Shown: positions 26,801 through 34,101, numbered from the stretch's first letter. The stretch: DNA of 64,000 nucleotides from Haemonchus contortus (GCA_000469685.2 LS997564.1:26898459-26962458); one strand, 5' to 3'. The notes: generated by a model not told the origin, from the sequence alone. A program made the numbers and translations.

Positions 26801-29800
26801 TGTGGTTGTGTCTAACCGAGAACTCGTTGTCATCCTTCAAATGTTGGAGTCAATGAATGTTGAAAACACAACCATTTAAGGAGAGTCGTAGTAAGACACC
26901 AAAGTGAGCGATGCTAGATAAAAGCTATCCTTCTTTTATTCTGTTTTTTTTTCATGCGGAAAGAGAGAGGAATGACAGGCGTTAGGAAGACATTTCAAGT
27001 TCCCCACAAAAGAAGGAAAGCCAGCCATGAGCCGCACAATTCGATTAGTTAGCTACATCCAATAATGCCCTTAGATGTGGCTGAGCATTCCCATGTTCTG
27101 CTTTCTAATACGGCCTCTCAGCACCTAGGCCACCAGAATGTGAAATGAAAGACTTACAAATGAGCGAGTGTTCAAATTTACATAATAGATTGATGAGCGA
27201 CACTCAATTTTCAGGAGCACGCATTAAAGGCACAGATCACGATAATTTTCATGTAGCTTCTTTGAGTCGAAAGCGGAAGTATCGGTTCGGAGTAGTGCAT
27301 CGGTGGTGATGTTAGCAAAAAAAATCCGCCGATATTGCCAAAGTTAAGGCTCCTAACAAGAATAGTAGAGGTTGTACGAGAAACACGACAGAAGTGACAT
27401 GGAAGGGACATTTGGACGAGACTGAAGTTGCTGCCATTGCGCAAAGAGGCAAAGAGCTGACTCGTCGAGAAAACTCTCCAGAACCTTTTCCTTTGCCTTT
27501 CACTGTCGCTATGGGCCAAGACAAGTTCTTTGAACTTCCTCCATGGGTTTTCTCGAGGGTGTCTCGACAGTGTTGTTGAAACTGGCTCGCGCATACAAAC
27601 GGGACAATCTTTAGTCCTTCACAACTACCTATCTAGGCTAACTTCCAACATGATAGCGCCACATAGTGTGCATGAGTTCGTCACAGATTCATTATCGGGA
27701 TATCTCATAAGCCGTTTCTATCGTTGAACTGTGCCGAACTGCCTGAACTGTGATGAGTGACCAAGCATGGTTTCATGAAACTTGCTCGTTCTGAGTGATC
27801 TTGGCATGGAGATGTTAACAATCACCCCGAACTCCAGCTAGGTACCAAGTGCTTATAAGAGTACGTTCAGCTTAAATCGTATCTGTGGCATCTATGACTC
27901 ATTTTGCAGCACCAGAGATGAATTAAACACAGTTCACGAAAAAATGGTTTCGGAGATTTGTACATGGTTTGAATTCGACGCCCCTCTGATACCAATTGTG
28001 CAGGAATGAGGTCGAAAAACGTTCTCGATAGGGCACAGTAAAGGGCCGAAGAGTTATCCACGGTCGCCCTCCGCCCCTCGCTAGGCTGACTACGAAATCT
28101 AATTGCCGTTCACCACTTTCGCATTGGAGCGAACTTGGTGAAAAATCGATACGCTGATTGGCAAATTGCCAAGGACGGGCATGTAGATTTTGTTGCGTCA
28201 GCCGACTAGAGTTTGATATTCGATCGCTTTTCAATGATGCTACTACTATTCGCTTCTTTTCAGCTGAAAATAATTAATCGCTGCAACTGCGAGTGGATCA
28301 GGAGAATATTTTAGTAAAATATCAACAGAATAATAAGTATTTTCAACAACAATGGCAAAATCAGTTGTTTGGTGTGTTGTGTGCAATTGCAGACACTGCG
28401 TCGCGTACGTGTGGCTCGCCCGAAACCCCCCTTAACCGCCGTTTTTCCATTATGAAACTCGTCCTACCCTCTTTTTCCCTTTTCTTGACCGTCTAGATTT
28501 CTTTTTTTTGCTGTTTTTCGCGTTTTATGCTTTACCATTGTCCTAATGTAGGCCTTACCTATCACTATCTGTGAAATACCGGATACCTCTAAATTATCGT
28601 GAACTGTGCCTTTAAAGGGAGAGGAACCAACGAAATAAGTTTTTGATCTTCGTTCTTACTTTGATTTTGAGCTCCTGATTCGCAGAAATAACTTCCCTCA
28701 AGTAAAATATGCCAATATCGCTGATAAATGTTGTACTATTAAGAGGTACAGTTCTTCCGTCCTGAAAAGCCAGACTTTTCGAGCATGTCTCGTCATTAGC
28801 CATTTACCAACCAGCAAAATTTCCGTTTTTTCCTCGTCCAAAGAGAGACGGTCCATATGAAGAACAACATAATGTACACTTGCAAGCACTTTTGCAGTTA
28901 TCTCCACATCACCTTCGAAGGTAAGTATCTTGTTTTCCGGGACATTGACATACGCAGGCAAATAAACCTTCAGTTTCAGATCATATTTCACTAAAATGTG
29001 AGAATCATTGGAAGATGCAACCATCGAAAGCTTTTGGAAAGCCTAATGTCTGACAATATTCTATTAAATACATACAATGCGCTAATGTCGACGTGACTGT
29101 CTTGTGTAGGTGTGTAAGTGCGTGGGTAGGAACACAGAAGGCAGGAAGATAACACTTATAGTAGGTGGCAAGATCGGATTCCTCCGAGAGGAGGCGGGGC
29201 TTGAGCAAAATAAGTGTTTCAGAGAAAATTCGCAACTCCTCCAAGTTTGATGGAGGTCTAGGCGGCAGCATGGGAACACCAACGGGTTGTAGCAGGACTT
29301 GAGTCCGCCTACGTGAGGTGGGGTTTGCGCGAAATATGTGCACGAGGAAAAACCGATCAATCCTATTTTCTAGGGCCTAGAAATCCCAAACTTGGAGTAC
29401 AGGTGGAGGGACGGGAATAACAATGGTTGGTGGCAGGACTCGACTCCGCCCGTAGTAGGTGGGTCGTGCGTACAAATTGGCAGTTTGAACGTAAGGCATT
29501 CAAATTTGCTAGAAATAGAGGCGGCAGCATAGGAATGCTGATGGGAGGTGGAATGACAGACTCCGCCCACAGGAGGAGGGATATCCCGGAAACCGCTGGT
29601 TCGAGTCTGGCGTTCAAATTTGGAACAAATGCAGGCAGTAGATTCATGACACCGACAGTAGGTAGCAGAAAGCAATTGAATTGAATCCATCCCACGCAGG
29701 CGTGGGATGGATGTAAGGGCGGGGGACGAAACACACGTGCGTCCGAGGATGCGCGCGGCAAATTGCGCGGCGAAGTCGTGGAGATTCGAACGACTCTGGC

Positions 29801-32800
29801 GCCTGTCATTGGGGTCCGAATTTGAAGTAGAGTAGATTAGTAGTATCAGCTGACCCTACTCAACTACTCTACTTCGAGTGCACTTTCGAGTTCGAGTGTT
29901 CGAGTCCACGCACTTCGCCGCGCGATTTGCCGCGCGCATCCTCGGACGCACGTTCGTCCACATACATTTGTTGAGTAGTCCCAGCCTCCTGACGGAAATT
30001 ACATATTACGGCTCGGTTCTAGGGCATGGTAGTTCGAAACTCTCTTATAGGTTTGGATAGCTCATAACACTCCACTATTATCAAGGTACATGCGTGATCA
30101 CTAGACGAATTTGACTAAACTTATGCCAGCCCATCAGTGATATGATGTAATACCTACTCTCAATGGTTTGCTAATGGAAATAGAGATGCTATGCTTTTTC
30201 GAGAGCTCTCAAATGATTTCGGTGATTCTTCACGCACGTTGAAAAACCCTATGAATGCTTTTGAAGGAAAATGACATCTCTATTTCGGAGAGAATATTCA
30301 AAAAGAATGAGTAGCAGAAGTTTCAACAGTCACTACAACTCTGACTGACTGATCAGGAACAGATCCAGTTCTATCGCCTTTGACACACTAACCATAAGAG
30401 GTATCCCTTCCACGTTGCAGAAATGGATCATGCCGAACGACAAAAATTAAAACGAATACCTGCACATCATTGGAGCTAAGCAAACAATATTGAGTGGAAA
30501 CGCACCCGGTCGTACATCTTTGGGAAGCCTTTTGTTGGAATAGTTAAAGGGTTCGAAGTCGAGGATATCTGTGACAGAAGAGCTGAAAGTATGGTTTACA
30601 AATTTTTCCTATTCGTAAAAGTTTTTCACCCAATTTCACCCCTACACAATGTATAGATACCTACAAATCTTCATATACATAGCAGCACAAGAAGGTACCG
30701 GAGCGTGGGTTTATCCTACAGTTTATGTTTCTATCCTAGAGAGGTTATCTTGACTAGAACCGACTCTTCCAGAGTATTCCGAGAGGAGAGTCCGCTACTA
30801 ATACTAACACACGAAATAATCGAGACATCCAGCGAAAATTGACCAGATCATCACTACAACATGGCGACAATGGGCTGAAGTGTTCCTTCAGCTTATCAAT
30901 CGTAACAGCGATCAACGCATCAGCAATAACAGTGAGACTTCTAGATCGCAGTCGACAAACTGTCAATTCTGGAGAACGATCCTGGATTTTGACCAAATTT
31001 TGTCTTCATTTCTAGATCGTTGGCCATATACACACTGTGTATTGCACATTGTGAATACCATGTGCACACTTCAATCGCTGATTGTCGCCGCTGTAACAAT
31101 TTCTATACTAATCGAAAACTGCACCTAAATTTATGTAAATTATGCCGACAGGATGTTCCGAAATGCAGTCGCATCTAAGCGGTAGTATTGATCGCTTGCA
31201 GATCTCCTTTCATCCTACAGAGAATGCACAGAATTTCCGTTGGTTGCTGATGATGTGAAGTGAGTCCTCTACTTGAATGCTCAAGCAGCGCTTAGTAAGG
31301 CGAAATGTAGGAATGAGAGTTTACCTTCATCCCGGTAGCTGCTTCTGCGTGGTGAATGCCGCACGCACAGAACACCGTATCAGTGGTCGTGATAGGAATA
31401 CTCGCCAGTTAGATGTGTGGGACGACTGACCACTGGACCATAACACTTTATTCGGCACAGTAGAGCTTTCACTCGATAGATAGTAATAGCTCCGGTGATT
31501 GAATATGATTTGAAGAAGATGATGTGGTAGAAATCAAAGACGTCGCCAGAAGAAGCTGTTGCGAGAAGTCGCACTACTTCTTTTATAGAATTGCTCCTAG
31601 CACGTTTACATACATATATAGTACATAGCTGCTGCGAAGAGTCTTATGTTTTGTCGGCGTTGACAAACGTTTACATACGCAACTGCCGTAAAGAGTTTCA
31701 TATTTAGTCGGCGTTGACGACACTCCGGCCGCCAAATGGCCCTCAGGATATCACTTTCCCTGCGATCTTTCTGCAGCTGCGACTTCCAGCCTCCACAATT
31801 GCTTTTGTATTTCTTGAGTGCGCGCGATCGCGATGTATTTCTTATCGGGAACGTTGCACACAGCTCGATGATGAAACGTTCCATCGTTTCGACGCAGATC
31901 TTCAAAGGCTGTTTCAATGAACTTGAAGCAGTAAAAACATTCACGCGTACGGTATCGACACTCGTGGCCAACAGAGCCTTCTAAACGATACACAAACCCC
32001 TTTCTTCGACGATCCTTAGACGCACATTCCCATTACGTATGCGAGGGCATGCATCGGAGTAATGATCTCCTTCAGCTCCACAAAACGCCCACCTTCTCCA
32101 CGCGGAAACACCTAACGATTGATCTCTGCGATCTCTGAATGGAAAGCGTTTGAGATCATCTACCATCTTACGCCATTTTTTCCGGATGGGTGGTTCTGAG
32201 GCTTCGATCCTGCGACCTTTCGGACTCGGTTCACCATTCTTGGATTGGTACTTGTCATCGTTAGATTCTTCGTCATCCACTGGTCGGTACTCGTCATCGC
32301 TGGATTCTTCACCATCCCTTGTGTCGTCGCTAGATTGTTCTGCAACTTCATTCACCATTATCTCCCAGTAATGTCGGTCATCAACTAAACCACCTGCTTC
32401 GCTCTCTTCACCCTTTTCATGGACCCTTACCGGCGCGACTTCTACTCTGTGCTCCTCAACAATTACTAGTTTCTTCTTTTCTTCCCGTTCTTGGCTTTCT
32501 AGCAGCTCCGTCATTTCTTCTATTTTTGCGTTGAGAACGTCACGTTGGCTGATGATCAACTCCTTAATCTCGTCCGTTCCAAAGGGATATTTGCGTTTAC
32601 GCGTTAGGAATTCTTTCTTTTGAGATTCCGGTTCGTCATTAAGCTCCATGATGTACTCGTAAAGGAGGCTTATAATCATATATCTTGTTCCCATGCGAAG
32701 GATTCTTTCCTTCGTCACCTCCGCCCTTCGTAAACATTGAGTCGTTAAACACATTTCTTCTCCTGCAGAAGCGCACAAGAATGCTTTTTCGCTTTTGTGA

Positions 32801-33988
32801 TGTTTCCATTGCTTGACCAAGGTGGTTGCTATCTTCCTTTGAGTCTTTAAAGAGATAGCTGCCAATTCCAGTTGCATTAGAACTCACTGAACCAGCCTGA
32901 AGTCGTTTCGATCGCGATGCACCATATCAGTGTTTGTGATAGGAATACTCGCCAGTTAGATGTATGGGACGACTGACCACTGAACCGTAACACTTTGTTC
33001 GGCACAGTAGAACTTTCACCCGATAGATAGGAATAGCTCCGGTGATTGACTATGATTTGAAGAAGATGATGTCGTAGAAATCGAAGACGTCGCCAGAAGA
33101 AGCTGTTGCAAGAAGCTCCGCTCTCTTCGCACCACTACTTTTACAGCATTGCTCTTAGCACGTTTACATACATAGCTGCCGCGAAGAGTCTTATGTTTTG
33201 TCGGCGTTGACAAACGTTTACATACGCAACTGCCGTAAAGAGCCTCATATTTAGTCGGTGTTGACGACACACCGAGAGACTAACGGCGGCACACTAGATT
33301 TACAGCTCGAGCAACTTCAGTCGAGCTTGCTCCTTGACAGTTTTTACTTTGACCTTCTTTTATAATGTTGTAGGGTCCTAGGCTAAATTGGACAGCTTCG
33401 CCCAATTTGGAGTCATTCAACTGCGATTACACTCCCGTTTTCCTACTACTACGACTGCGCTCTAGCCAGCCACGCTCTCATGCTTGTCAAGAAGAAAAGA
33501 TCTCTACATCGAGTATGGAGTCTTGAAGGCTTCCTCAGCTTCCAATCCCGGGTTACTCGGAGATATATTACGACGAAGTTCATGAATGTTGGCGAGAAGG
33601 GGCGGACAACGATGGAGCTCTAATCTCCGCTGTTACAAAAAAACTCATAATACATTTTGACAGCTGATTTCATGGCTAACATTATACAAATATTTTCGAC
33701 ACAATTTTTACCTAGATGCGCCCGAATTCGAAAACGCTGTTAGTATAAATGAGGTATGTTTGTTGGAGCTACACTGCGACTACAAAAAAAATCTCACCTC
33801 CGTTTCGTCGTTGTTTCTCCAAACCATCCAAGAGGTATTCCGCAAGCAACCACAGCGACAATAATAAGAATAACGACACCAGCAACAGCCATTATACCCA
33901 TGGGGATTATGGGTTTATGTTCTGCATCCTTTGCTTCCTCCTTATCCGCACTATCCTTCTGCCATAATGATAATTCTAGCGAACACAT
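5660..33988 (-). CDS. M1 zinc aminopeptidase (gluzincin), type II membrane protein, 13 exons, C-terminus outside window
   Basis: Encodes a membrane-bound M1 aminopeptidase that removes N-terminal amino acids from peptides at the outer cell surface. In nematodes such enzymes, including the H11 type, are abundant on the gut brush border; that placement is inferred. I assembled 13 exons, about 544 codons, in matching splice phases apart from exon 3 to exon 4. Residues 1-29 form a charged cytoplasmic tail and about 30-56 a membrane anchor. GAMEN is at 351-355, HEISH at 387-391, the third zinc ligand E410 in NEGF (HEXXH-x18-E), and the catalytic Tyr473 in YDKG. The sequence stops after WTTQ in the linker domain. 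The usual C-terminal helical domain (about 300-400 residues) must lie left of base 1 or be missing. Introns are 50 bases to about 8 kb and full of transposons. The join between exons 3 and 4 is uncertain, so an inactivated copy cannot be excluded. Confidence 0.88.
6128..6270 (+). mobile_element. tRNA-derived SINE-like copy 1
   Basis: Pol III-like boxes: A box TGGTGTAGTGG at 6136-6146 and B box GGGTTTCGGATCG at 6185-6197. A related copy lies inverted at 53385-53512. Confidence 0.6.
6860..8312. mobile_element. foldback element with tRNA-like arms
   Basis: Arms 6860-7225 and 7947-8312 are inverted copies of each other (about 365 bases). The loop is about 720 bases with one unrecognised open frame (7305-7553). 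The outer ends carry GGAAGGATCCCAACTCG and GTGGCCATTTGAAAT, related in pattern to the ends of the next element at 8470-10413. Confidence 0.8.
7054..7125 (+). other. tRNA-like module in foldback arm
   Basis: A-box-like TTGGTGTAGTGGTAAGCG and B-box-like AGGGTTCGGGTTTTG at tRNA-like spacing. It is mirrored at about 8048-8120 in the other arm. I could not fold a complete tRNA, so I treat it as a tRNA-derived pseudogene or SINE head. Confidence 0.5.
8470..10413. mobile_element. second foldback element with tRNA-like arms
   Basis: Arms 8470-8815 and 10084-10413 are inverted copies. Each arm has a tRNA-like B box (GGTTCGAGTAC on the minus strand near 10165-10180, and its mirror near 8720). The central 1.3 kb is unique and degenerate, with no frame I recognise. 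Confidence 0.78.
10414..10938. other. intron, no exon accepted
   Basis: Both strands are open across about 10580-10805, but neither frame resembles M1 sequence. I see no supported exon. Confidence 0.4.
10939..11136 (-). CDS. aminopeptidase gene 1, exon 12
   Basis: 66 codons. Contains [20 protein letters not shown], with the transition-state tyrosine in YDKG, ending ENFNEGLK. Acceptor TTTTCAG, donor GTCAGT. Confidence 0.92.
11183..11299 (-). CDS. aminopeptidase gene 1, exon 11 (second zinc-site exon)
   Basis: Starts [20 protein letters not shown], completing HEXXH(x18)E with E410. Acceptor TTTACAG, donor GTATGT. Intron 10 (11300-14421) splits the zinc site. Confidence 0.93.
11300..14421. other. 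intron 10 of aminopeptidase gene 1
   Basis: No exon recognised. It contains one orphan end of the TTAA MITE family: ATTATCGTGAATCAGGCCT ending at 12940, followed by TTAA at 12941-12944. Confidence 0.6.
14422..14512 (-). CDS. aminopeptidase gene 1, exon 10 (HEXXH exon)
   Basis: Encodes PNSLLYS... and [12 protein letters not shown], with zinc ligands H387 and H391 and catalytic E388. Acceptor TTCCAG, donor GTTCTT directly after the HQ codons. Confidence 0.92.
14580..14637 (-). CDS. aminopeptidase gene 1, exon 9 (GAMEN exon)
   Basis: A 58-base mini exon coding for [24 protein letters not shown] binds the free amino terminus of the substrate. Acceptor TTTCAG, donor GTGAGC, both phases consistent. 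Confidence 0.93.
14710..14830 (-). CDS. aminopeptidase gene 1, exon 8
   Basis: Encodes IRSWATPGE.. and [17 protein letters not shown], the start of the M1 catalytic domain. Acceptor TCTCTAG, donor GTAAGA. Confidence 0.9.
15201..15453 (+). CDS. unidentified exon-like open frame
   Basis: On the plus strand, a frame of about 80 residues runs from soon after an acceptor-like TTTTTCAG (about 15199-15206) to a TGA at 15451-15453. It includes [19 protein letters not shown] and [19 protein letters not shown]. The composition is that of a globular, helical protein. I do not recognise the family. It lies antisense in intron 7 of aminopeptidase gene 1 and could be a fragment of an old gene or transposon. 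Confidence 0.3.
15676..15803 (-). CDS. possible von Willebrand factor A-like exon
   Basis: Between acceptor TTCTGTAG and donor GTAACG lies an open exon with [17 protein letters not shown] and [15 protein letters not shown]. This resembles the strand-helix pattern of VWA domains in nematode C-type lectin-like proteins, where VG.(V/L).Y....A.R..L is usual; the match is from general knowledge and is weak. Its phase (1 in, 1 out) does not fit between exons 7 and 8 of the aminopeptidase gene, so it is not an alternative exon of that gene. It may be a fragment of a nested or decayed gene. Confidence 0.3.
16127..16244 (-). CDS. aminopeptidase gene 1, exon 7
   Basis: Encodes [20 protein letters not shown], the typical M1 stretch before the catalytic domain. 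Acceptor ATTACAG; the donor is taken as GTGAGA at 16126, giving 39 codons and phase 0. Intron 6 (16245-24365) is about 8.1 kb and contains the RTE LINE. Confidence 0.88.
16245..17582. other. intron, no gene seen
   Basis: Part of intron 6. Short open frames only; nothing recognised. Confidence 0.5.
17654..18230 (+). pseudogene. RTE A endonuclease domain (broken)
   Basis: Shows the exonuclease-endonuclease-phosphatase pattern: [10 protein letters not shown], then AGDLNGHVG (catalytic D and N), then EIDHVLVRR and the late SPLLVD where family members have the D-H pair. A frameshift near 17930-17945 splits the two halves. In life it would nick target DNA for target-primed reverse transcription. 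Confidence 0.85.
18251..18594 (+). pseudogene. RTE A linker between endonuclease and RT (broken)
   Basis: Basic linker with [20 protein letters not shown]. The same stretch recurs in the RTE shards at 50020-50200 and 51262-51420. A frameshift separates it from the reverse transcriptase frame. Confidence 0.7.
18595..19791 (+). pseudogene. RTE A reverse transcriptase
   Basis: Open for 398 codons; the ATG is only the first in the frame, not a real start. RT motifs in order: [15 protein letters not shown], the NYRGIRLT block, [26 protein letters not shown] (catalytic D), [12 protein letters not shown] and [11 protein letters not shown] (YADD catalytic pair). Then [10 protein letters not shown] and [14 protein letters not shown]. 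Ends by a frameshift at a TAA near 19789. Confidence 0.92.
19803..20303 (+). pseudogene. RTE A C-terminal domain
   Basis: Continues the element after a frameshift: [39 protein letters not shown], the usual basic C-terminus of RTE proteins, with a stop at 20301-20303. A short A/G-rich 3' tail follows. Confidence 0.9.
20331..21539. other. repeat-rich, no gene seen
   Basis: Contains one copy of the ACA-rich module (about 20890-20945). A stretch near 21000-21090 is similar to the inverse of one near 48180-48270. No coding region supported. Confidence 0.5.
21540..23080 (+). repeat. degenerate tandem repeat, unit about 130 bases
   Basis: Roughly ten decayed units share landmarks in order: TTATCAGTCCCTATCA, CACATCACCTACCAAAG, a GCTCCACTGCTAACACGAAG block and a GTTAC/GTCTCT block. 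The divergence between units is high. Single related units occur at 47590-47780 (inverted) and around 50800-51260 (interrupted by a MITE). Confidence 0.75.
22320..22430 (+). repeat. ACA-rich module
   Basis: GTTATGAATTCCCGGTCGG followed by ACAAACACACC microsatellite-like sequence and TATAAGTAGGAT. The same module recurs at 23130-23215, 23840-23960 and 24055-24155. Confidence 0.65.
23130..23215 (+). repeat. ACA-rich module
   Basis: Second copy: GTTATGAATTTCAGGTC, a (CA)n tract, ACACTTGGCC, TATATAAGAAG. Confidence 0.65.
23840..23960 (+). repeat. ACA-rich module
   Basis: Third copy with a long ACACACACAC tract and ACACTTAACGAATTATATAA. Confidence 0.65.
23951..24038 (-). pseudogene. duplicated 3' end of aminopeptidase exon 6
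   Basis: Nearly the same as 24311-24398, which holds the last codons and splice donor of exon 6 plus adjoining intron. The copy has the GTGGGC equivalent of the donor but no acceptor or PCFDE part, so it is a partial duplication and not a usable exon. Confidence 0.7.
24055..24155 (+). repeat. ACA-rich module
   Basis: Fourth copy: TTTATGAATTTCCGGCC, ACAAACAC repeats, ACACTTGGCGAATCATATAT. A further ACAGACAGAC tract lies at 24265-24292. Confidence 0.6.
24366..24518 (-). CDS. aminopeptidase gene 1, exon 6
   Basis: Encodes [17 protein letters not shown], the highly conserved (F)EP..AR...PCFDEP signature with S in place of the usual P after DE, then [13 protein letters not shown]. Acceptor ATTCAG, donor GTGAGC. 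The donor end is duplicated at 23951-24038. Confidence 0.9.
24519..25229. other. intron, nothing recognised
   Basis: Part of intron 5. No gene or clear repeat seen. Confidence 0.5.
25230..25771. mobile_element. TTAA MITE copy
   Basis: 542 bases with TTAA at 25226-25229 and 25772-25775. The left end is AGGCACTGTTCACGATAATT and the right end its inverse, GGGAACTGTGCCT. Internally related to 34102-34660 (shared GGAAGATAAGATGG block). Confidence 0.8.
26291..26376 (-). CDS. aminopeptidase gene 1, exon 5
   Basis: Acceptor TTTCAG, donor GTGAGT. Encodes the [15 protein letters not shown] stretch, equivalent to the G(F/L)Y.S.Y region of M1 enzymes. Ends in phase 2, matching exon 6. Confidence 0.85.
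26377..27223. other. intron, nothing recognised
   Basis: Part of intron 4. One short open frame (26646-26879) has no recognisable similarity. Confidence 0.45.
27228..27735. mobile_element. TTAA MITE copy, right end decayed
   Basis: TTAA at 27224-27227, left end AGGCACAGATCACGATAATT. The right end TGAACTGTGCC at 27725-27735 has lost its TTAA. The interior differs from the other copies, so it may be a different subfamily sharing the same ends. Confidence 0.6.
27927..28611. mobile_element. TTAA MITE, internally deleted relative of the 3.06 kb element
   Basis: 685 bases with TTAA at 27923-27926 and 28612-28615. In inverted orientation it matches both outer parts of 1397-4453 (for example CCCCTCTGATACCAATTGTG and the GTAGGCCTTACC stretch), but lacks that element's foldback centre. 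Confidence 0.85.
28660..28761 (-). CDS. aminopeptidase gene 1, exon 4
   Basis: 34 codons between acceptor TTTTCAG and donor GTAAGA. Encodes [18 protein letters not shown] and ANQELKIK, matching the beta domain. Confidence 0.75.
28808..28990 (-). CDS. aminopeptidase gene 1, exon 3
   Basis: Acceptor ATTTTAG. Encodes [18 protein letters not shown] and VVLHMDRL, the first strands of the M1 N-terminal beta domain. The better donor, GTAAAT at 28807, leaves phase 1, which clashes with exon 4. A weaker GT at 28811 (exon then 28812-28990) restores the frame. Confidence 0.75.
29140..29690. repeat. degenerate tandem repeat, unit about 120-140 bases
   Basis: Four or five decayed units share GACTCCGCC, GGAGG, GCAAATTTG-like and GGCGGCAGCATGGGAA blocks. 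Open frames on both strands across it are by-products of the repeat. Confidence 0.6.
29722..29962. repeat. GC-rich hairpin element
   Basis: Near-palindrome: GCGTCCGAGGATGCGCGCGG with AATTGCGCGGCGAAGT is answered by the reverse complement at about 29911-29956. The centre also pairs (GTAGAGTAG with CTACTCTAC). Likely a palindromic MITE in intron 2. Confidence 0.75.
29963..30505. other. intron 2, nothing recognised
   Basis: No gene or repeat recognised. Confidence 0.5.
30506..30582 (-). CDS. aminopeptidase gene 1, exon 2
   Basis: Acceptor TTTCAG, donor GTGCG. Encodes the stalk and RLPKDVRP, the motif that opens the M1 N-terminal domain. Phase joins exactly to exons 1 and 3. Confidence 0.85.
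31378..31722 (-). repeat. 3' LTR of the 1.9 kb element
   Basis: 345 bases, direct repeat of 32925-33269. Begins TGTCGTCAAC on the minus strand and ends CTGATA. Confidence 0.88.
31723..31733 (-). other. polypurine-like tract
   Basis: GGCGGCCGGAG directly before the 3' LTR. It resembles CGCCGGCCGGAG in front of the 3' LTR of the BEL element at 61974. Confidence 0.5.
31751..31980 (-). pseudogene. 3' part of Gag-like gene, out of frame
   Basis: Continues the zinc-knuckle region of the upstream reading frame after a small deletion and frameshift at about 31981-31990. It encodes [18 protein letters not shown] and later HHRAVC, the second and third knuckles. The break removes one cysteine of knuckle 2. 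The counterpart in the BEL element is at 61740-61890. Confidence 0.6.
31981..32877 (-). CDS. Gag-like coiled-coil and zinc-knuckle protein
   Basis: 298 codons from ATG at 32877, 36 bases inside the primer site. Residues 1-130 are helical and charged, with a segment [14 protein letters not shown] that parallels AKEKILWYTQRYML in the BEL element's 3' region. Residues about 130-160 form a glutamate/lysine coiled coil. About 185-235 are acidic with repeated SDD/DDE blocks. Then a basic stretch and a knuckle [14 protein letters not shown], like AFCGIYGRHYSDSC in BEL. It stops where a frameshift interrupts the next knuckle. By its zinc knuckles it probably binds nucleic acid; the role in the retroelement life cycle is inferred. 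It is not the usual BEL Gag, which lies at residues 140-410 of the BEL polyprotein. Confidence 0.75.
   Translation of the reverse strand: MQLELAAISLKTQRKIATTLVKQWKHHKSEKAFLCASAGEEMCLTTQCLRRAEVTKERILRMGTRYMIISLLYEYIMELNDEPESQKKEFLTRKRKYPFGTDEIKELIISQRDVLNAKIEEMTELLESQEREEKKKLVIVEEHRVEVAPVRVHEKGEESEAGGLVDDRHYWEIMVNEVAEQSSDDTRDGEESSDDEYRPVDDEESNDDKYQSKNGEPSPKGRRIEASEPPIRKKWRKMVDDLKRFPFRDRRDQSLGVSAWRRWAFCGAEGDHYSDACPRIRNGNVRLRIVEERGLCIV
32913..32924 (-). other. primer binding site, tRNA-Gly type
   Basis: TGGTGCATCGCG on the minus strand, adjoining the 5' LTR. The first ten bases match the complement of a nematode tRNA-Gly 3' end plus CCA, the same primer as in the BEL element. Confidence 0.75.
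32925..33269 (-). repeat. 5' LTR of the 1.9 kb element
   Basis: 345 bases. Same ends as 31378-31722, with scattered substitutions and small indels between the two. Confidence 0.88.
33275..33797. other. intron 1, nothing recognised
   Basis: No gene or repeat recognised. Confidence 0.5.
33798..33988 (-). CDS. aminopeptidase gene 1, exon 1 (start, tail, membrane anchor)
   Basis: ATG at 33988-33986; 63 codons plus two bases, then donor GTGAGA. Encodes an acidic and basic tail, then a hydrophobic segment ([20 protein letters not shown]) that fits a signal anchor. Ends in phase 2, matching the one-base lead of exon 2. Confidence 0.8.
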
Positions 33989-34101
33989 TTTACGTATCAG
34001 GAAAAGCACAAGTGAGGAGGGAAAAAAGTTGCAAAAGGTTTTTTCTGTCAGAGATAACAGTGCAAGCTGTACTTTATGAAGGCCACAATTACCACTCCTA
34101 A

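Larger units (their letters stand above)
31378..33269 (-). mobile_element. non-autonomous LTR retrotransposon, 1.9 kb, carrying only a Gag-like accessory gene
   Basis: Two 345-base direct repeats (31378-31722 and 32925-33269) bound 1.2 kb. A 5-base target duplication CACCG flanks the element (31373-31377 and 33270-33274). On the minus strand the LTR starts TGTCGTC. The primer site TGGTGCATCG directly follows the 5' LTR, complementary to the 3' end of tRNA-Gly. A purine-rich GGCGGCCGGAG precedes the 3' LTR. No protease, RT or integrase is present; the only gene is the coiled-coil/zinc-knuckle protein at 31751-32877. The LTRs differ at many sites, so the insertion is older than the BEL element at 54253-62326. 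It lies in intron 1 of aminopeptidase gene 1, same strand. Confidence 0.88.

Noticed and set aside
29363..29809. 148-codon minus-strand frame
   Set aside because: Lies over a degenerate tandem repeat that keeps several frames open.
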